Positions 59,122-64,000 of a DNA stretch of 64,000 nt are shown piece after piece (position 1 is the stretch's first letter; the number at the start of each line of letters is the position of its first letter). The DNA is from Oryzias latipes. Taxonomy: Eukaryota; Chordata; Actinopteri; Beloniformes; Adrianichthyidae. Location: contig NC_019866.2 of the NCBI RefSeq assembly GCF_002234675.1, forward strand, positions 3,330,642 through 3,394,641. Reading direction: 5' to 3'. A model generated the notes under the pieces. It was not told the origin of the DNA and did no database searches. It was given only the letters and a program-made list of their open reading frames with translations. Position numbers and translations under genes: made by a program.

Positions 59122-62100
59122 CTACAGTCACAGAAACATCAAATTAGTAGACGGTTACAACCTTACGAAACGACAAACAACCAACCATTGGATCTTCCTC
59201 TGACGCCTCATCGTCAGATGAAAGTGCGCATCTTCCCAGCTGTAACATAAAAGAAAGTTCAGGTTTCGGTTTGTTTATGCCTTTTGGACCATCTCTTCTT
59301 TAAAAATCTTTGGACCTCAAACCTTACAGACCCACTTCGATCCTCTTTTGATCAATTTTAAAATTGTTCCCAGTGATCTTTCAACTATGAATATGCCTTT
59401 TTGTAGCCTAAATCAAAAAATCCTGTCGTTTTCAAGGACGTAGTTTCTGCAGAGCGGCGTGAGTTCATTAGAAAGCTTGGAGTGGGACCGTTGGCACAGA
59501 GCAACCCCGCCCCTCTTCCCCTCCCCACTGCTGCAACAAGTGGATGTATCGGAATGGAACAAAGCATGGTGCTTGTGTATTTTCTGCATCACAAATAAGC
59601 TCTTTTTCAAACGGCATGTTTTTCTTCTGCTCCGGATCCACAACAATTTGAATAAAGAAATACTCAGAAATGTCATTTTAAGCTTAATTTTCTTAATAAA
59701 TGTCCGCCATCATCAGAAAAATGTAAAAAGGAACGCCAGAAACACAATTTTCATCGGACTAATCTGATCTCTAAAAGCCTTTTTCCTGTTTGAGCTTCTT
59801 AGGTGGGATTTGGTTGCTGCAGTCTTGTGTTTCCATCGAGTTTAATCAACTCATTCTAAAAAAAACTCACTGAAATCCTCCCTTGGTAACAATCCAAATC
59901 TGTAAAATAAAATTAATAAGAACAGTAAAACTTTGCTTGATCCTGTGGTTATCTTTTTTGCCTCAAACGTATTCGTCAAAAACATCAGCTACTGGGGGAT
60001 TTCTGATATGAAAAACAAGCAGCAAAGCATCACCTAACCATTATACCTCCACTACCATGCGTTAGTGGTGGAATCAAGTCGTCTTTTGATTTGTTTTTTT
60101 GCGTTTCAGTCTCTGGTTAAAGCTGAATCTGCTCTGCAGCCGTGTTTGCTGATTTTTTGGGATGTGAAAATAAAAAACAGCAGATCCTTTACAGGACACT
60201 TATTAAAAAGAACCAAAGACAACTTCATTTCCTGTGTGATTTCTTTAAGAATTAAAAAAAGAAGGGATTTTTCAAATTAGCAAAGAGGAAAAAAGAACAT
60301 TCCACATTTGGTGCAGTTTAACCTACAATAGGTTTCACTGGTTTTTACCCTTTCATGGCCTGGATCTTCAGCATCATCTATTTGTTCTTGAAAGAAATGA
60401 TTTGCCTAAAAATGATAAAATATGTAAAATAAGATAAAAATGCTGCAATCGGTAATATCAGTGGATAATAAAGTTGCTAACAAGCTCACCATGAAATCTT
60501 CTTCCACATCCGTCGAGGAAGAATCTGCCTCCTCACCAACTTCATACACAATATTGTAATCGTCCTTCATGTGAACAGAAATAAGAAATAAAGACTTTTT
60601 TTTTAATTGATCAACCTCAACAAACAGGTTTTACCATCTCATTGTCTGGATCTTCTGCTTGGACGGTCGGCACTGGCCTGCAGTACACCTGAGAGGCAGA
60701 AATCCACGAGTTACAGGTTTTCTTCATGTGATGTTGGGCCAACTTTAACCATAACGTCTCACTTACAGAAGGGTCTTTGTTGGAGGATTCAGCATCAGAT
60801 GAGAAAGACTCCGGTTTCACCACATCAGGAATGATTCTGCTTTTAATTTTCTGCATTAAAAAAAACATATTAAAGTAGTTTTGTCCAAAAATGAAGCAAT
60901 CTTTGGGGAGCAAACTTTACCTTTTTGATGTTCTGAACTCCATTATCATCAGCTGGGCCAGCCTGCTCATCATTATCCTAAAATAAAGGGTAAAGGCAGA
61001 CACAAACAGTTCTGTGGAGTCACTTTAAAGCAGTGGTCCCCAACCTATTTAACGCTGCGGACCGGTGTGACGTCATACAAAGATTTCGCGGACCGGTTTT
61101 TAAGATGTGGCGGAGGCTTATTGTAGCAAAGCTTCGATGAAAGGAGGAACAAAGACGTGACAAGACCGGCTTTGAGCTTCTAAATTAACAGGTGTGTCAT
61201 CGTACATCACACAGGTGTGTCATCACCCTCTCCCTTTTCCACACTCATGGTGTAAAAAAGAAGTACTGTCTATTAGGGGTGTGTATTGGCAAGAGTCTGG
61301 CGATACAATACGTATCTCGATACGCGCTCCACGATATCCCAATATTGTATCAGAACATATTTTCTTCTCTTTTAAAAAAAATGTGACTTAGGAAAAACTC
61401 TACATGAATTTCAATATGTCTTTCATTATGATAAAATGGTCAAATTTAGTTTATAAATTTAGTTTATGTATGGACATGGAGGCCTCTTCCCGAGGTCAAA
61501 GGCCAACAAAAGTTCAGTTGAGGTTGTGGATTTAAGCTGGTGGTTAATTTTTGCTCAAAGTTGCAGTAAGAAACAAAAATGATGGAAAAAAAAACAGGAC
61601 TGTTGCAGGACATAATTCTCACAGTCAATTTAATACAAAAATAAAACAAAGGAATGCAGATAACTAAACTTAAAAAAGGGCCATTTTATCAGTCCATCAT
61701 ATGGTCTCACAGACACAGTTACTTCTACCGGACAATTATGACCCACCGAGTCACCCATGAAGCATGTTTTAGCATCAACGGGATTAGTTTTTAATGAGAA
61801 ACCACCACACCACCTATGTTCCCCAAACGCTCAGTATAAAGATCCTATCATAGTACACCTGTATACATACAGGTGATAACTGAGACCACGCCCACACCGC
61901 TGATTAAAAGGCTGTAACAGACCAGAGCATACACTGCCTTGCATCTTCGTCATGTAAATAACACATCTGCTTTCACATTTATCAAGCATGATGATTGACA
62001 GAACCTGGCAGCCAATCATCACCCTAATTGATACAAACAGGAAGTGGTTTTCCAATTTCCAGGCAAGTTTGATTGTAACAAAATAAAGGCATCTACTATA

Positions 62101-62693
62101 GGTTATGTTTAAAAACGTGTTTCCCCCCTAAAATCAGCTTAGAGCCAAAAATAAATAAATAAATAGTCATAATAATCGTATCTGTGTTTTGGTACGGTGC
62201 ACAACTTTAAACTTTTAATTGGCTAGCAAAAATAACAAAAAAGTAAATGTTTATAGGGATAGGAATCATCACTGGGTTGAGGTAAAAAAAATAAAATCAT
62301 TCGTTAGCTGCACTAAATGTCTTAAATAATGATTTTCTATTACATAAATGCACACAAACGGCAACTAAATGTAAAGCACAGAATGATCATAAAACACACG
62401 AGCCCCTCCCTCACGGCAGGTACGAGACATTTTAAGTAAAATGTTGTTTTTTAATGTTTTCGTCTCACCTTGCTGAGCTTTCGTGGTGCCGGGATGGGGT
62501 TGTTTTTTACCGGACGGCCGCTTCGAGGCAGCGTCGCCACAGTTTTAAATCGTTTCCATTTGTGGATAATTTGTCTCACAGTCGATAGATGAATATCTAA
62601 ACTCTTTGAAATGGATTTATAACCTTTACCAGCCTGGTGCATTTCCACAATTCTTAAACGTATACCTACGGGGATTTCATTTCTGCGAGGCAT
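56932..62693 (-). CDS. Domesticated-transposon gene: Tc1-type HTH fused to EnSpm/CACTA-like transposase
   Basis: Eight exons, all joined in phase 0: 62469-62693, 60921-60977, 60767-60850, 60635-60688, 60490-60564, 60349-60405, 59186-59239 and 56932-59121. They assemble without a stop into 931 residues. Residues 1-75 are a Tc1/mariner paired-like HTH; 76-202 an acidic linker; 203-931 a transposase of the EnSpm/CACTA type known in fish and invertebrates. A real element would have terminal repeats around one gene; none was seen here, and the spliced structure, intact frame and promoter-like ETS palindrome argue for a host gene. Likely a nuclear DNA-binding protein (inference). Main doubt: whether the HTH exon truly splices to the rest, since a 1.5-kb intron holding other repeats separates them. 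No gene name is assigned. Confidence 0.75.
59186..60977 (-). CDS. Fusion gene exons 2-7: acidic mini-exon array
   Basis: Six exons of 57, 84, 54, 75, 57 and 54 nt, all phase 0 at both ends, encode about 127 residues rich in D, E and S. Exons 4 and 6 end almost alike (QAEDPDNEM and DAEDPGHER) and share DNA identity running into the following GTAAAA donor; exon 7 ends EEDPM. This points to exon duplication. Any mini-exon could be skipped without shifting frame. Confidence 0.75.
59324..59776 (-). mobile_element. MITE family A, copy A8 (inverted), in intron 6 of the fusion gene
   Basis: Starts 'acagacccacttcgatcctcttttgatc' and ends 'cacaattttcatcggactaatctgat' on the plus strand, so it lies reversed relative to A4-A7. 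It separates exons 6 and 7. Confidence 0.65.
61031..61180 (+). mobile_element. hAT-like repeat fragment (CAGTGGTCCCCAACC end) in intron 1 of the fusion gene
   Basis: CAGTGGTCCCCAACC with 'gcggaccggt' is the well-known end of a vertebrate hAT-type repeat. The other end was not found, so it is truncated. Confidence 0.65.
61274..61350 (+). repeat. Dispersed repeat 'taggggtgtgtattgg...cgatac' in intron 1 of the fusion gene
   Basis: TAGGGGTGTGTATTGG followed by alternating 'cgatacaatacgtatc' segments is typical of a transposon remnant common in fish. Boundaries are approximate. Confidence 0.5.
62469..62693 (-). CDS. Fusion gene exon 1: Tc1-type helix-turn-helix
   Basis: 75 codons from ATG 62691-62693. 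MPRRNEIPVGIRLRIVEMHQ, then AGKGYKSISKSLDIHLSTVR, then WKRF...LPRSGRP matches the first half of Tc1 transposase DNA-binding domains. After RSGRP the sequence leaves the Tc1 pattern and ends LSK at an excellent donor (AAG/GTGAGA, 62469/62468). No catalytic Tc1 part follows within the next kilobases. Confidence 0.75.
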
Positions 62694-62785
62694 GATGATG
62701 CACTAGCCGAAAAAAAAAAAAAAAAAAAAAAACAATCAAAATATTCGGATTTTTAGCAACAAGGAATCGCTGTCTCCGTTAACCC

Positions 62786-62807
62786 ACTTCCGGTCTAAAC
62801 CGGAAGT
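62786..62807. promoter_or_regulatory. Palindromic ETS site, likely core promoter of the fusion gene
   Basis: ACTTCCGGT, a 4-base spacer CTAA, then ACCGGAAGT form a perfect inverted repeat of 9-base arms. Each arm is a full ETS/GABPA-type CCGGAAGT site. It lies 93 bases upstream of the ATG of the minus-strand fusion gene, where housekeeping promoters often carry such sites. Confidence 0.6.
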
Positions 62808-62809
62808 AC

Positions 62810-63390
62810 GTCTGTAAAATCTAAAAAATATTTATCGACTTTTATAAATGATAGATTTATGTGGATATATCTAATTTTTTATAAACATAGTCATATTTTT
62901 ATCTGAAAAGAAAATGTACTGCTGTTAGCTGCTTTGAATAAGCTAAATTTAGAAAATATAAGGTTTCGAATGACTATCAGAAAAAAAATGTAATCTATAA
63001 AAGGGATTCACTGCCTAAATTCCAAGGTAGCATGACTCAGACATTAAATTGTTTAAAAAAAAATGGATGGCTTTGTTTTTAAATACACCTTCCTAATTTA
63101 AGCAACACATTTTTAGAAGCAGACCCGTTAAGTACCTCATATAAGCCTAAACCTGAAACGTACATTTTCTGTCTACTAAATATATATATCAAAAAATTTA
63201 AGGATTGAGGAAGTAGCTTTTTTTTAGAAAAACGTTTGCAAAAACTCATTTTGACTTTAGATCAGATTATCTCTGCCACCCAGATAGTACTCGAGAAGCT
63301 TTAAATTAACATTAGTAACTGCAGCTGCGTTCTGCCAGGATGACAGATCCCCTCTACCTGGAAATATAGATTGAGCCCCGGAGTCTGGGT
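62810..63390. other. Intergenic AT-rich DNA between the fusion gene and the nucb1-like gene
   Basis: No gene or clear repeat. The poly(A) signal candidates of the nucb1-like gene lie at 63667-63672 and 63404-63409 (AATAAA on the minus strand). Confidence 0.4.
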
Positions 63391-63694
63391 TTTAAGGTAA
63401 CATTTTATTCAATGACATTTGTAATAGTCCTTTGATGAATGTGCTAGAATGAAAAGTGCCTCAAAAACCAAAAAACATAGCAAAACAAGTTGTAAGAGCT
63501 GGTGTTTTGATATCTTGAATCTAATATAGACCACAATAATGAAACACACAGCACGACAGGTCATGAAAAACAAGCAGCTTTGTTGAAGGTTAATTATACG
63601 GCTCCTGTGATTCAGATTGCATACCCCGACCCAGCTATAATGTGTCAACTGTTACTCAAGTGTGTCTTTATTTAGGCTGTTACATAGCGGTGCT

Positions 63695-63950
63695 TTAGGT
63701 GTGTATGGGTAGGTTCTGTGGTGGTTCTGCAGGCAGGTTGTTCTGGACTTCAGCTGGGGCTTTGGCCTCTGCAACAGATAAGATTGACTTTGTTAAAACC
63801 GTTTAATCTAAACACCATAAAGATACACATGATGTCGCTCAGAGCGTCACCTTCAGGTTTGTGTGCCTGTTGCTGAAGGTCACCATTAGGTCCCACAGGA
63901 GGCTCCACCTCTGCTCCCTGCTGCTGCCTCTGAGACATTTCCAACACGGC
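63695..63950 (-). CDS. nucb1: C-terminal exons of a nucleobindin-1-like gene; partial
   Basis: Two exons: 63851-63950 (AVLEMSQRQQQGAEVEPPVG...HKPE) and 63695-63768 (EAKAPAEVQNNLPAEPPQNL, then PIHT and TAA at 63695-63697). Donor GTGACG and acceptors ttacag and ttgcag fit, with phase 1 between them. The pattern A-V-L-x-M-x-Q-R-x-Q-Q-Q, a low-complexity spacer and a LP..P-Q-x-L ending resemble the tail of nucleobindin-1, a Golgi and secreted calcium-binding EF-hand protein. The EF hands lie beyond the right edge. The identity rests on a short, weakly conserved tail plus neighbourhood (human NUCB1 is near PPFIA3). Confidence 0.55.
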
Positions 63951-64000
63951 CTGTAATCAAAAGAGCTGATTTCAACCCTTCAGATCTAACATTTCCTGCT

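Noticed and set aside
62451-62693. HTH frame as a simple relic of a Tc1 transposon
   Set aside because: It has no stop or frameshift, leaves the Tc1 pattern before a strong phase-0 donor, and no Tc1 catalytic part or inverted repeats flank it. Not fully excluded.

Overview
This window is vertebrate nuclear DNA from a ray-finned (teleost) fish, probably a percomorph such as a medaka-type fish. Short exons with GT-AG introns, AT-rich introns, many small inverted-repeat transposons, a broken LINE tail and proteins close to human neuronal genes all point this way. The species itself cannot be fixed from the sequence. There are no bacterial features, and I found no tRNA or rRNA gene and no CRISPR array.

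Layout. (1) 1-3022, minus strand: three exons for the N-terminal 185 residues of an EAAT2-type glutamate transporter; the gene runs off the left edge. (2) 3-20.5 kb: intergenic DNA with transposon copies. One is a 423-bp element with 35-bp terminal inverted repeats and a 12-bp target duplication, carrying a CTCF-like motif and a promoter/first-exon-like segment. (3) 20580-21953, plus strand: a complete neurotrophin-4 type preproprotein with an unusually long pro-region. (4) 25331-49100, minus strand: a complete 29-coding-exon liprin-alpha-3 gene (ppfia3). I assembled it exon by exon; all splice phases agree and the sum is 3720 nt, 1239 residues plus stop. (5) 50.5-56.1 kb: AT-rich intergenic DNA with a LINE tail and a 194-bp TA-flanked MITE. 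(6) 56932-62693, minus strand: an eight-exon gene apparently domesticated from transposons. Its first exon is a Tc1-type helix-turn-helix DNA-binding domain, six mini-exons encode an acidic linker, and a 2.2-kb last exon encodes an EnSpm/CACTA-like transposase that still shows a candidate D-D-E set. The assembled protein is 931 residues. (7) 63695-63950, minus strand: the last two coding exons of a gene that looks like nucleobindin-1 (nucb1).

From general knowledge, human NTF4, PPFIA3 and NUCB1 lie together on chromosome 19q13.33, so the block is conserved synteny. Human SLC1A2 lies near BDNF on chromosome 11p. An EAAT2-like gene beside ntf4 is therefore what a duplicated neurotrophin block would predict, and it may be the paralogue mammals lost (slc1a8/EAAT6). 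The three neuronal genes act at synapses: transmitter uptake, trophic signalling and active-zone scaffolding. The strongest candidate for something undescribed is the Tc1-HTH/EnSpm fusion gene; second is the small transposon with its embedded CTCF-like site and first exon.
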